From the NCBI RefSeq assembly GCF_014648655.1, contig NZ_BMRN01000018.1, positions 62,001 through 126,000 on the forward strand: a stretch of DNA of 64,000 bases, written 5' to 3'. Both the position numbers and the translations under genes were made by a program. The DNA comes from Streptomyces atratus. Lineage in GTDB: Bacteria; Actinomycetota; Actinomycetes; Streptomycetales; Streptomycetaceae. The notes below the pieces were generated by a model. The model did not search any database. It saw only the letters and a list, made by a program, of their open reading frames with translations, and had not been told where the DNA came from. Positions 7,188 through 15,512 of the stretch are shown in pieces (the stretch's first letter is position 1; every line of letters starts with the position of its first letter).

Positions 7188-8138
7188 TCACGGGGTGGCG
7201 GCGCGGTGGGCGGAGGGACTGATGCCTCGGGTTCGTTTGAAGGCCGAGCTGAAGGTGAACGCGTCGTTGTATCCGACTTCCTTGGCCACCGCCGCGATCG
7301 TCGCACCAGACTGGCGCAGGCGGTCCGCGGCCAAGGTCATCCGCCAGTGGGTGAGGTAGGCCAGTGGCGGGCGGCCCACCATGGACGTGAAGCGGCGAGC
7401 GAAGGTGGTGCGTGACAGTCCCGCTTCGGCGGCGAGTGACGCGACGGTCCAGGGGAGGGACGGCTCCTCGTGCAGCCTGCGCAGCACGTGTCCCAGCAGC
7501 GGGTCGGACAGTGCCCGATATCCCGGGGGCGGGACGGAGCCGGCCTGGTCGAACCAGGCGCGCAGGGAGCGGACCAGGAGCAGGTCGAGCAGTCGGTCCA
7601 GGACGACCTGCTGTCCGGGCTTGTCATCGGTGGTCTCGTCGGCGATGAGGTCGAGGAGCGGGGCGAGGCTGGGGTCGCGGGGTACGGCAGCTACCTGCGG
7701 CAGGGTGTCGAGAAGGGGCAGGGAGAGGTCGCCGCCGATGCGGTAGCCGGCGGTGACCAGCAGGTCGGAGTCGTCGCCCGACTGTTCGTCCTCCGGGCTG
7801 GAGGTGCGGCCGGTGATCCGCCAGTTACGGCGAGCGGACGCCGGGTCGCTGATGGTGGTGCAGTGGTCGTCGCCGTCCACGAGAATCTGTGGGCTGCTGG
7901 TGGGGCGGTCGGCGACGGTGTACGGCTGCGTACTGCGGATCAGGACGATCTCCCCCTGCCGCAGTGCGACCGGGTCTGCTTCGGCCGGAACGACCCAGCC
8001 GTCCCCGTGCAGCATGACAGCCAGTGCCAGAGGCGCGGGCTCGATGAAGCGCAGGCCCCACGGGGGCGTGCTGACCGTGCGGCAGAAGACGGCTCCATGG
8101 GCCCGTACGCCGGCGAGGTAGTCATCAAGAACATCCAT
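7188..8138 (-). CDS. AraC-family regulator with cupin-type sensor domain
   Basis: The product has an N-terminal cupin-like effector domain (MDVLDDYLAGVRAHGAVFCR, WGLRFIEPAPLALAVMLHG, GEIVLIRSTQPYTV) as in the AraC_binding_2/Cupin_6 regulators. A C-terminal AraC double helix-turn-helix follows (WTVASLAAEAGLSRTTFARR, VGRPPLAYLTHWRM, IAAVAKEVGYNDAFTFSSAF). I prefer ATG 8138; ATG 8156 adds six residues and neither has a good RBS. It is divergent from the NmrA-like gene at 8213, and this pairing usually means the regulator controls that gene. The short intergenic region contains GGTCG-TTT-CGACC, a possible operator. The effector is unknown; cupin sensors of this type often respond to electrophiles or small metabolites. 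Confidence 0.85.
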   Translation of the reverse strand: MDVLDDYLAGVRAHGAVFCRTVSTPPWGLRFIEPAPLALAVMLHGDGWVVPAEADPVALRQGEIVLIRSTQPYTVADRPTSSPQILVDGDDHCTTISDPASARRNWRITGRTSSPEDEQSGDDSDLLVTAGYRIGGDLSLPLLDTLPQVAAVPRDPSLAPLLDLIADETTDDKPGQQVVLDRLLDLLLVRSLRAWFDQAGSVPPPGYRALSDPLLGHVLRRLHEEPSLPWTVASLAAEAGLSRTTFARRFTSMVGRPPLAYLTHWRMTLAADRLRQSGATIAAVAKEVGYNDAFTFSSAFKRTRGISPSAHRAATP

Positions 8139-8212
8139 GCTGACACGATCGCACATGCTTCAGGTCGTTTCGACCATGGTTCGTGCCACCGCCTGCGGGT
8201 TCACTGGTAGTC

Positions 8213-9028
8213 ATGACAGAGATCCTCGTTATCGGAGCCACCGGCAAGACCGGCGCTCCCCTCGTTCCCCTCCTCCGTGCTCTTGGGCACACCGTCCGCG
8301 CCGCCTCCCGCTCGGGCGAGACCCGTTTCGACTGGTCCGACCGTTCCACCTGGGACCCCGCGCTCAGCGGCGTCCATGCCGTGTACCTGGTTCCGACCGA
8401 GACCCTGGGCCTGGACGAGCGCGCAGAATTCGTGGCCCGCGCGAAGGCTGCCGGGGTCCGGCGCCTGGTCCAGCTGTCGGTGCGCGGCATCGACGAGGAC
8501 GGCACGCACCCCACCGAGGCCGCCGTGCGGGGCTCGGGCCTGGAGTGGACGATCCTGCGGCCGTCCTGGTTCTCCCAGGACTTCGCCGCGGCGGACTTCT
8601 TCCTTCCCGGTGTCCTCGAAGGTGAGGTACGAACCCCGGCCGGGGACGGGCGCGAGCCGTTCATTGACGCCGAGGACATCGCCGAGGTCGCCCTCGCGGT
8701 CCTCACCGGCGACGGCCACCACGGGCAGACCTACGATCTGTCGGGCCCGCGGGCACTGTCCATCACCGAGGCCGTCGAGCTGATCAGCAAGGCGACGGGA
8801 CGCAGCATCGCGCACCGCCATCAGACCGAGGCGGAATACGCCGCCGACCTGGTCGCGGCAGGGCTCACACAGGACGACGCCGATTCCGTCGCGGGCTTCC
8901 TCGGCCAGGTCAGCCAGGGCGCGGACGACTACGTCAGCGACGGCGTCGAGCGCGTCCTGGGCCGTGCGCCGCGCACGTTCGAGGAGTACGTGACGACGGC
9001 CGCGGAGAATGGCACCTGGATGCTCTGA
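8213..9028 (+). CDS. NmrA-like NAD(P)-binding protein
   Basis: A 271-residue atypical short-chain dehydrogenase of the NmrA type. The Rossmann motif ILVIGATGKTG is at residues 4-14. SVRGIDEDGTHPTEAAVRGS and LEWTILRPSWFSQDFA match the family core, in which the strict YxxxK catalytic pair is absent. A long C-terminal helical part ends EEYVTTAAENGTWML. The start at 8213 matches family N-termini (MTEILVIGATG). Homologues act as NAD(P)H-sensing proteins or quinone/ketone reductases. Divergence from the AraC gene suggests induction by the same signal. The exact substrate cannot be read from the sequence. Confidence 0.85.
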   Translation: MTEILVIGATGKTGAPLVPLLRALGHTVRAASRSGETRFDWSDRSTWDPALSGVHAVYLVPTETLGLDERAEFVARAKAAGVRRLVQLSVRGIDEDGTHPTEAAVRGSGLEWTILRPSWFSQDFAAADFFLPGVLEGEVRTPAGDGREPFIDAEDIAEVALAVLTGDGHHGQTYDLSGPRALSITEAVELISKATGRSIAHRHQTEAEYAADLVAAGLTQDDADSVAGFLGQVSQGADDYVSDGVERVLGRAPRTFEEYVTTAAENGTWML

Positions 9029-9078
9029 GACCCCACTCCGGCAGCTGGCACGGACCCGATCGGGCCAGTAGACGGGCT

Positions 9079-9201
9079 GGATCACCAGGTGCTTCGGTCG
9101 ACGTTCCGGGCGCCCCTCGCCGGGTGCGGCACGTCAGGAAGCGCACTGCGGTCGCCGGGGCGTTCTGCGCGGATACCACCGTGCTGAGCACCTGGTGATC
9201 C
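9079..9201. repeat. 15-bp perfect inverted repeat flanking 93 bp
   Basis: GGATCACCAGGTGCT (9079-9093) and AGCACCTGGTGATCC (9187-9201) are exact inverses. The 93 bp between them hold no gene. The unit of about 123 bp could be a miniature inverted-repeat element or the ends of a deleted insertion sequence; no obvious target duplication was identified by eye. The rest of the 9029-9342 gap shows a short residue of coding character (RFKELAEGKPA, then DFSDYVARTGP in another frame). Confidence 0.45.
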
Positions 9202-9342
9202 GCCGGTTCAAGGAACTCGCCGAGGGCAAGCCCGCCGCGCGACTTCTCCGACTACGTCGCCCGGACCGGCCCCAGTCCCCCGCTGACCAGGCATTCTCAC
9301 CGTGCAGATCCGCCATCGCGGACAAGGAGGGGCGACCACCCC

Positions 9343-9966
9343 ATGACCACCTACCAGCAGTTGGCCGCTGTCCCTTTCGAACTCACCTCCTCGGAGGGTT
9401 CGACCTGGGAGATCGATGCGGATACCGGGGCGGTGCGTACCACCGCCCACCCCCACAGCGACATCTTCGTCGACCCTGCACAGGGCGTCACCGCCAACGC
9501 GCAGACGCTGCTCAACGCCGCCACGTTGCTGGGGCGGCCGCCCGCCGGGGACTTCCAGCTCAGCGTCCGCGTGAGCGTCGGCTTCTCCTCGACCTTCGAT
9601 GCCGGGGTCCTGCTGCTTTGGATCGACGAGCGTCACTGGGGCAAGCTCTGCTTCGAGTACTCCCCGCAGGGGCGGCCGATGGTCGTTTCCGTGGTCAACC
9701 GTGATGTCGCCGACGACGCCAACGCCTTCACCGTCGACGGCGACTCGGTCTGGTTGCGCGTCTCCCGAGTCAGTCACACCTTCGCCTACCACGCCTCCAC
9801 CGACGGCACCACGTGGCACATGATCCGCTTCTTCGTCCTCGACGACCCCGCCCGGGCCCTGATCGGGTTCGAGGCCCAGTCACCGACCGGGGAGGGGTGC
9901 GCCGTCGCGTTCGACGAGGTGCGCTTCACTCAGGACCGCCTCACCAACGTCAGAGACGGCTCCTGA
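9343..9966 (+). CDS. DUF1349 beta-sandwich protein
   Basis: A 207-residue cytosolic protein (no signal peptide) matching the DUF1349 family, a concanavalin-like beta-sandwich. Characteristic stretches are STFDAGVLLLWIDERHWGKL, CFEYSPQGRPMVVSVVNRDV, VWLRVSRVSHTFAYHASTDG and ALIGFEAQSPTGEGCAVAFD. ATG 9343 follows AAGGAGGGGCGACCACCCC, a good Shine-Dalgarno. Family members are widespread and uncharacterised; carbohydrate binding or hydrolysis is suggested by the fold only. It stands alone on the plus strand next to the Tn3 remnant. Confidence 0.8.
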   Translation: MTTYQQLAAVPFELTSSEGSTWEIDADTGAVRTTAHPHSDIFVDPAQGVTANAQTLLNAATLLGRPPAGDFQLSVRVSVGFSSTFDAGVLLLWIDERHWGKLCFEYSPQGRPMVVSVVNRDVADDANAFTVDGDSVWLRVSRVSHTFAYHASTDGTTWHMIRFFVLDDPARALIGFEAQSPTGEGCAVAFDEVRFTQDRLTNVRDGS

Positions 9967-10177
9967 TCTACTGTCCCGGCCGAGAAGACCACCACTCAGC
10001 CGCATGCCGGCGGCTCTGCCCCTCCCGCCGTCGTCTCCGGAACGGCTACACCCCGCTCACTTGGAGGGACACCGGGATACGTACGCGGGACAGCGCACAG
10101 CACAGCCGAAGGCGCATCCCCCTGACCGACACGGCCCGGATCACCGCCCCCGTGGGCGGCCTGGAGCTGGTCGCCGT

Positions 10178-12495
10178 CTACAGCCCGGTTCCTGGCTCGT
10201 CCAGCGTCACGGTCCGCAGCGGCCGGTGGCCCTTCTCGTCGAGCTGGGCGAGTTCGCGATCGTAGTCGACGGTGATGGAACCGTAGAAGTTGACCGCCGA
10301 GCTGCGGGCCGGGGAGATGTGCGCCAGGACCTCGGCATCCACTTCACGGCCGGCTCCGCGCAGTTCGCCGACGGCCAGGCCCATGTACTCGGTGTGCCAG
10401 CACACGACGGCATTCGTCACGACGGTCAGGCACCACGCCTGTTCGTTCTGCTGCTCGGGCTGGCGCCGGGTCACCTTGCCCTCGCGGGCGTAGTGGAGCT
10501 GGCGGCGCAGCGCGTGCAGGGACTCGCCCTTGTTCAGCTGCCGGGCGATCTTGCGCCGGTAGGCGGGATCGGACAGATATTTCGCCGCGTAGATCGTTCT
10601 CCGAATGGCCCCGTACTCCTTGAGCGCGGCGGCGAGAGCGTTCTGCCGGGAGGACGCGGAGAGCTTGCCGACGATCAAAGAGGCGGTGGCGTGCCCGTAC
10701 TTCAGCGACCCGGCCAGCCGCAGCAGGTCGTCCCAGTGGTCGGCCACCAGGTCGAGGTTCGCCTTCTTCGTCAGCAGCGGCCCCGCCGTGGGGAACTTCT
10801 CCTCGGCCTCGGCCTTCGCGCCCATTCGGTACAGGGTGATCTTTCCCAGGTCGCGGGTGCGGGGCGAGAGCTGCTTGCCGACCAGGTCGAAGAGCCCGAA
10901 GTTGACCAGGGTCACGCCGTGCGTGTCGGTGGCGTGCTCGGTGATCGGCAGGTCGGTGGCGTTGCCGAGGATCTCGTCCAGCACGTAGTGCGCCTCGCGG
11001 TGCGTGGCGACGATGACCTTCGTGCCGAACGTGGAGTGCTGGTCGGAGACGTGCGTGTAGGTGGAGATGCCCTCGTTGACGAAGTACTTGTTCAGGTGCC
11101 GGGCGGTGATCGACTTGCCGCGGGTGGGGAACCGCTGCCCGTCCGAGGACGACAGGGTGCCCGAACCGAACATCGCGGTCATCGGCAGCTGGTGGTGGTA
11201 GTTGACCAGGCAGATGTTCGCCTCGCGCAGCGTGTCCTCGCGGATGTACCACTCCGCCGTCCACGCCAGCACGTCGTAGGGGATGCCGCAGGAGGAGGCC
11301 ATCCCGTGCAGCCCCATATTCGTGGACAGCCCGATCAGACAGGCGATCAGATTCCTCTTCAGCTGCGGCGAACGGGCCTGCTTGCCGCCGGCGTGGGTGA
11401 AGCAGTCCAGGAAGGAGGTGTGCCGGTCCATCTCCACCAGCAGCGAGGCGATCGGCACGTTCGGCAGCATCCGCTCCAGCTCGCCGTGCAATTCCTCGGC
11501 CTCGGACGGAATGTCCTCCGCGGTGAGCGGCGAGATCACCAGCTCGCCCGCGTCGTTGAGACGGACCGGCCCGTCCCCGCTCTTGAGGGTGTCCTCCAGG
11601 TCGGTGAGGGCCTCATCCAGCTCGTCCATCACCAGCGGCAGCGCCTCGGAGGCGTCGGAGCTCTTGCCGACCAGGCGGCAGAACTCGGCCCGGTGCCCCT
11701 CCCACTGGGCGGGCTTGAACAGGTAGGCCTCAGGATTGTCGTAGCGGCGCGAGCCCGGCACGTACACATCCCCCGAGCGCAGGCCGTCGCGCAGCGCGAG
11801 CAGCACGCACAGCTCCCAGTAGTGCCGGTAAGCGGTCGCGTCCCCCTTGGCCGCGGCCTCGTCCAGGTAGCCCTGCCAGCGGGTCGGCACGAACAGCGTG
11901 GGCGCCGCCTCCGGGACGGTGCGGGCGCCACTCGCGTTCAGCTCCCGCAGGATCTCCAACGCCTCGATCAGGGGCTGTGCCTCGGTGCCGCCCTTGAACC
12001 GCACCGCCTTGAGCACCTTCGGGGTTAACTGACGGATGTAGGTGTAGGAGCCCTCCAGCAGCCGCAGGTGCCCGTGATCCTTCGGCAGCCGTACGGTGGC
12101 CCCGGCGTTGGCCGCGATCAGCCGGGACATGCCGATCTTCCCGCGCAGCAGCGTCCCCACCGCCTCGTCCGGGATACCGGCGTCGGCGAGCACGGGCAGG
12201 ATCTCGTCCAGCAGGGTGAGCCGGTCCTCCGACAGCTTGGCCCGCTCGGCGAGCTCGTCGCGCAGCTTGATCCGCGCCCGCGACTCCGAACCCGACAGCG
12301 TCTGGTCGAAGAGCTGGACGACGGAGTCGAGGACATCGACGGCGGACTGGGCCAGCAGCGTCAGCAGGATCGGGTGGCGCCGGTTCGCCTCCCGCCGCTC
12401 CAGGGCCTGCGCGGTGAGGCGCCGGCCGATCTGGGCGAGGTGGCGGCGCCGTTCGGCGGGCAGCGCGGACAGGTTTGGCGGTGCGGTGATCGGGA
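10178..12495 (-). pseudogene. Tn3-family transposase, N-terminus deleted
   Basis: The minus-strand frame carries the C-terminal three quarters of a Tn3-family transposase (DDE_Tnp_Tn3). Visible blocks are FVPTRWQGYLDEAAAKGD, LIACLIGLSTNMGLHGMA, HLNKYFVNEGISTYTHVSDQ with the first catalytic Asp, ITEHATDTHGVTLVNFG with the second Asp, and AVVCWHTEYMGLAVGELR with the Glu. Complete family members have roughly 950-1000 residues. Homology here begins only near LSALPAERRRHLAQIGRRL, so about the first 220 residues are missing. Upstream of that point the frame runs antisense through the PKD-protein gene and is not transposase. No resolvase and no clear 38-bp terminal repeat were seen, so the element is immobile by itself. 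Confidence 0.8.
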
Positions 12496-13112
12496 GCAGG
12501 GCCGATGCCTCCGGCGGGAAACGGCTGACCGAGATCGAGGACGGTGACTGGATCAGCTTCGATCCGGTGAACCTGAAGAACATCGAATCGGTGACGGTCG
12601 GTGCGGCCTCCGGCGGGATCGGCGGAAGTGTCGAATTCCGGGCCGGGTCGCCGACGGGCCCACTGCTCGGCAAGGTGACCGTCCCCAACACCGGTGACTG
12701 GGGCAAGGTCGTCTCACCGACGACGGCACTGACTGATCCCGGCGGCAGCATGAAGCTGTACGCGGTGTTCAGCAACCCGGAGTGGAGCAGCGACAAGGCC
12801 GATCTGTTCGCGGTCGACTGGCTGCACTTCAACGGTCCCGGTGTCGAGAAGCGACCGGCGACGAAGGTCGCGGTGAAGGCGGCTCCGGCGACGGGCACCG
12901 CACCGCTCGCCGTGGCACTGAACAGTGTGGTCGAGCCGGTGGCCGGGCGCACGATCGCCTCGTACCACTGGGACTTCGGCGACAACACCAAGGCGGAGGG
13001 TGCGACTGCCACGCACACCTATGACCGGAAGGGTGGGTACACCGCGCATCTGACGGTCACCGACGACAAGGGCGACACCAGCACCGGTTTCGCACGCATC
13101 GACGTGAGTTGA
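12496..13112 (+). pseudogene. 3' fragment of CBM6/PKD secreted protein gene
   Basis: Starting at the transposase junction, the plus strand encodes the C-terminal part of an exoprotein. It has a CBM6-type beta-sandwich (EDGDWISFDPVNLKNIESV, EFRAGSPTGPLLGKVTVPNT, MKLYAVFSNPE, FAVDWLHFNGPG) followed by a PKD domain (IASYHWDFGDNTKAEGATAT, HTYDRKGGYTAHLTVTDDKG). Such tails belong to Streptomyces ThuA-domain or PQQ-type sugar-oxidising exoproteins that bind polysaccharide. The catalytic part, signal peptide and promoter are missing, replaced by the truncated Tn3 gene. The breakpoint lies near 12,490-12,510. The gene ends 14 nt before the following TIM-barrel gene, with which it probably formed an operon. 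Confidence 0.75.
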
Positions 13113-13126
13113 GAGGGGAGACCCGC

Positions 13127-13984
13127 ATGGACCGCACACGACGCACCTTTCTGAGCACGGCTGTGGGTGTTGCCGCAGCCGCAGGGCTCGGCGCCACCTC
13201 CGCGTCCGCCACCGAGGTCCGCCGGCGTCGGCGCATTCCGCCGTCGGGGATCGGCATGCACCTGTACACCATGCGTACGCCGTTGGCGACGGACTTCAGG
13301 GGCACCCTGGAGCGGCTCGCGGAGATCGGCTATGCCACGGTCGGGGTGAGCGGCCGGCACGGCCACAGCGCGGCCGACATCCGGCGGATGCTCGACGAGA
13401 CCCGGCTGCGGGCCGTCCTCGAACATGTCGGCTACGACATCGTGAAGGGGGCCGGACTCCCCCAGGCCCTGGAGGACATCCACACGCTGGGCGGCAAGTG
13501 GATCGTCGTGCCCAGCCTGCCGGGTTCGCTGCACAGCCCGGCCGGGTACCGGGAAGTGGCCGAGGAGTTCAACCGGGTGGGGCTCGCCGCCCGTGAGTCC
13601 GGACTGAAGCTGCTGTACCACAATCACGGGACAGATCACCAAGTGGTGTACGGCGTCAGCCTCTACGACATCCTGCTCAGCGAAACCGACCCGGAACTGG
13701 TCGGTTTCGAGCTGGATCTGTACTGGGCGGCCAACGGCGGCGCCTCGGCGCCGGGCGAGCTCTTCGTACGGCATCCGCGACGCTTCCCGGCACTCCATGT
13801 GAAGGACATGGCACCGAACGGCGACTTCGCGGATGTCGGCTCGGGGGTGCTGGACTTCCCGGCAATGTTCGACACGGCGCGGCAGGGCGGTGTGAAGCAG
13901 TGGCTGGTGGAGCACGACGCGCCGGCTGATCCGTTCGCCTCGGCGCTCGCGAGCTATACGTATCTGTCCCGGCTGCGCTACTGA
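13127..13984 (+). CDS. Tat-exported sugar isomerase/epimerase-like protein
   Basis: 285 residues with a twin-arginine signal at the N-terminus (DRTRRTFLSTAVGVAAAAGL, ending ASA) and an AP-endonuclease-2/xylose-isomerase-like TIM barrel. Family blocks include GIGMHLYTMRTPLATDF, LERLAEIGYATVGVSG, LKLLYHNHGTDHQVV, VGFELDLYWAANGG with a likely metal-ligand Glu/Asp pair, and FPALHVKDMAPNGDF with the conserved His-x-Lys-Asp. ATG 13127 follows GAGAGGGGAG. Homologues are sugar-phosphate isomerase/epimerase-like proteins, often next to ThuA and GMC-type sugar-oxidising genes, which fits the truncated CBM6/PKD gene directly upstream. With its upstream partner broken, its expression may depend on a weak internal promoter. 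Substrate unknown. Confidence 0.85.
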   Translation: MDRTRRTFLSTAVGVAAAAGLGATSASATEVRRRRRIPPSGIGMHLYTMRTPLATDFRGTLERLAEIGYATVGVSGRHGHSAADIRRMLDETRLRAVLEHVGYDIVKGAGLPQALEDIHTLGGKWIVVPSLPGSLHSPAGYREVAEEFNRVGLAARESGLKLLYHNHGTDHQVVYGVSLYDILLSETDPELVGFELDLYWAANGGASAPGELFVRHPRRFPALHVKDMAPNGDFADVGSGVLDFPAMFDTARQGGVKQWLVEHDAPADPFASALASYTYLSRLRY

Positions 13985-14002
13985 GCGGGCAGGTGCACAC
14001 GA

Positions 14003-14037
14003 CGGCCCCGGGTTGCGCGTACCGCAGCCCGGGGCCG
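14003..14037. terminator. 15-bp hairpin after TIM-barrel gene
   Basis: CGGCCCCGGGTTGCG (14003-14017) and CGCAGCCCGGGGCCG (14023-14037) pair over 15 positions with one G.T wobble and a 5-nt loop, 19 nt downstream of the stop codon. Confidence 0.75.
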
Positions 14038-14045
14038 CTGCTCAT

Positions 14046-14132
14046 TCAGCGGGTGGCGAGCAGCTCCCCGTACCATTCGAGCGTCGAATCCACTGTGACG
14101 GAAAGGGGATTGGGGACGAGGCCGTACGCCTT
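14046..14132 (-). pseudogene. C-terminal scrap of an unidentified gene
   Basis: Reading the minus strand up to the stop at 14046 gives KAYGLVPNPLSVTVDSTLEW and then YGELLATR, a stretch with normal codon bias and the look of the last helix of an NAD-dependent epimerase/dehydratase-type protein. Upstream of 14,133 the frame continues into unrelated TetR sequence. It is too short to name firmly. Confidence 0.35.
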
Positions 14133-14137
14133 CTAGA

Positions 14138-14615
14138 TCGCCGTGGAGTCGACGATCTGCGCCTCCGTGTGCTGCACACGCTCGCCGATGCCTATCGGGC
14201 CTGGGCGGTCGAGGAGCCGCACCGCTATCTGCTGATCCAGGGCGCACCCGTGCCGGGCTATGTCGCTCCGGACGACACTCTGGACCGGGCCCGTGCCGTT
14301 CTCGGGCCATTCCTGACGGTCTTCGCCGACGGGACACCGGGAGCCCAGGTCGCTGCGGTGGTGGTGGCGGAGATGACCGCGTGGCTGGACACGGACGAGC
14401 CTGTGGGCGCGTGGGCGGCCGAGTACGCACCGACTGCGGCCGGGGAAACCGGGAAGTCGGCACAGGCGTTGGCGGGTGCGGTGCTGGCGTGGGCACAGCT
14501 GCACGGTTCTGTGGGGCTGGAGGCCGCAGGGCAGTTCGTGGGCATGGGCCACAGCGGCGCCACGTTGCTGGGCGCGCAGACGGAGATGCCGGCGGACGCG
14601 TTCGGGCTGGAGTGA
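14138..14615 (+). pseudogene. TetR-family regulator lacking its DNA-binding domain
   Basis: The plus frame encodes DDLRLRVLHTLADAYRAWAV, EEPHRYLLIQGAPVPGYVAP, DRARAVLGPFLTVF and a C-terminal helix set (AGAVLAWAQLHGSVGLEAAG, FVGMGHSGATLLGAQ). This is the ligand-binding WHG-type domain of TetR regulators. The N-terminal helix-turn-helix of about 50 residues is absent. The sequence before about 14,138 belongs to another truncated gene on the opposite strand, so a deletion probably joined two gene ends here. Without the HTH it cannot act as a normal repressor. An upstream start could still give a protein of up to 200 residues. Confidence 0.6.
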
Positions 14616-14644
14616 ACAGAACGGCCGTCCTGTGCCCGATCGCC

Positions 14645-14675
14645 CCGGACGGGCTCGGTCCTCAAGCCCGTCCGG
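14645..14675. terminator. bidirectional hairpin
   Basis: CCGGACGGGCT (14645-14655) and AGCCCGTCCGG (14665-14675) form an 11-bp perfect stem with a 9-nt loop between the TetR remnant and the convergent ABC operon. Confidence 0.7.
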
Positions 14676-14690
14676 CGGCCGAGGAGACCG

Positions 14691-15512
14691 TCAGTCGTGC
14701 GCGGAGGCCGCACCCAGCAGGTCGCGGATGTGGGCGGCCGCGTCCCGGAACTCCGGGCGGCCCAGTGTCTCGCCGTACTCCCGTTCCGCGTCCAGCCCCA
14801 CCTCGATGATCTCGGAGATCGTGCCGGGGCGCGGGCTCATCACCACCACACGGTCAGCCAGATAGACAGCCTCCGAGATGGAGTGGGTGACCAGCAGGAC
14901 GGTGGTGCGGGTCTCCCGCCAGATGCGGTTCAGCTCCATGTTCATCTGCTCGCGGGTGAGCGCGTCGAGCGCGCCGAACGGCTCGTCCATCAAGAGCACC
15001 GGGGGTTCGTGCAGCAGCGCCCGGCACAATGCCACACGCTGCTGCATTCCGCCGGACAGCTCATGCGGATACGCGTCCTCGAAGCCGGCCAGGCCCGTCA
15101 TCCGGATCAGCTCGTCGGTCCGGCCGCGCGCCTGCGCCGGGGGCATCTTCCGGATCTCGGCCTGGAGCAGGATGTTGCGGCGCGCCGAGCGCCACTCCAG
15201 GAGGGCGGCGCGCTGGAACACGTAACCGATGTCGTGCCGCACACCGTCGACCTGCTCGCCGCCGAGCCGGACCTTGCCCGAGGACGGCTTCAGCAGTCCG
15301 GCGACCAGCTTGAGCAGGGTCGACTTGCCGCATCCGGACGGTCCGACGATCGCCACGAACTCACCGGGCGCCACATCGAGCGAGACCTCTCGCAACGCGG
15401 TGACATCGCGCTTCCTGCTGCGGAACCGGACCGCCACATCGGACAGTCCGACCGCCGCCGCGGCAGGAACCGATGCCTTGGTCCGCGTCGTGTACTGCTT
15501 CGCCATCGTCAT
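14691..15512 (-). CDS. ABC transporter ATPase, NMT1/SsuB-like
   Basis: A 273-residue nucleotide-binding subunit. Walker A GPSGCGKST is at about residues 57-65, followed by Q-loop VFQRAALLEW, signature LSGGMQQRVALCRALL, Walker B PVLLMDEPFGALDALT and switch His VTHSISEAVYLADR. The family is that of nitrate/sulfonate/taurine and thiamine-precursor importers (SsuB/TauB/ThiZ-like). ATG 15512 overlaps the stop of the binding-protein gene (ATGA), a sign of coupling; an annotation starting further upstream would run into that gene. It powers import with the permease at 16567 and the lipoprotein at 15509. Confidence 0.9.
   Translation of the reverse strand: MTMAKQYTTRTKASVPAAAAVGLSDVAVRFRSRKRDVTALREVSLDVAPGEFVAIVGPSGCGKSTLLKLVAGLLKPSSGKVRLGGEQVDGVRHDIGYVFQRAALLEWRSARRNILLQAEIRKMPPAQARGRTDELIRMTGLAGFEDAYPHELSGGMQQRVALCRALLHEPPVLLMDEPFGALDALTREQMNMELNRIWRETRTTVLLVTHSISEAVYLADRVVVMSPRPGTISEIIEVGLDAEREYGETLGRPEFRDAAAHIRDLLGAASAHD

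Noticed and set aside
5866..7359. 497-codon plus-strand frame over the recombinase operon
   Set aside because: It is antisense to the serine recombinase, has no RBS and reads as a low-complexity Gly/Leu/Arg composition typical of shadow frames in GC-rich DNA.
10004..12028. 674-codon plus-strand frame
   Set aside because: Antisense shadow of the Tn3 transposase, which has catalytic motifs on the minus strand.
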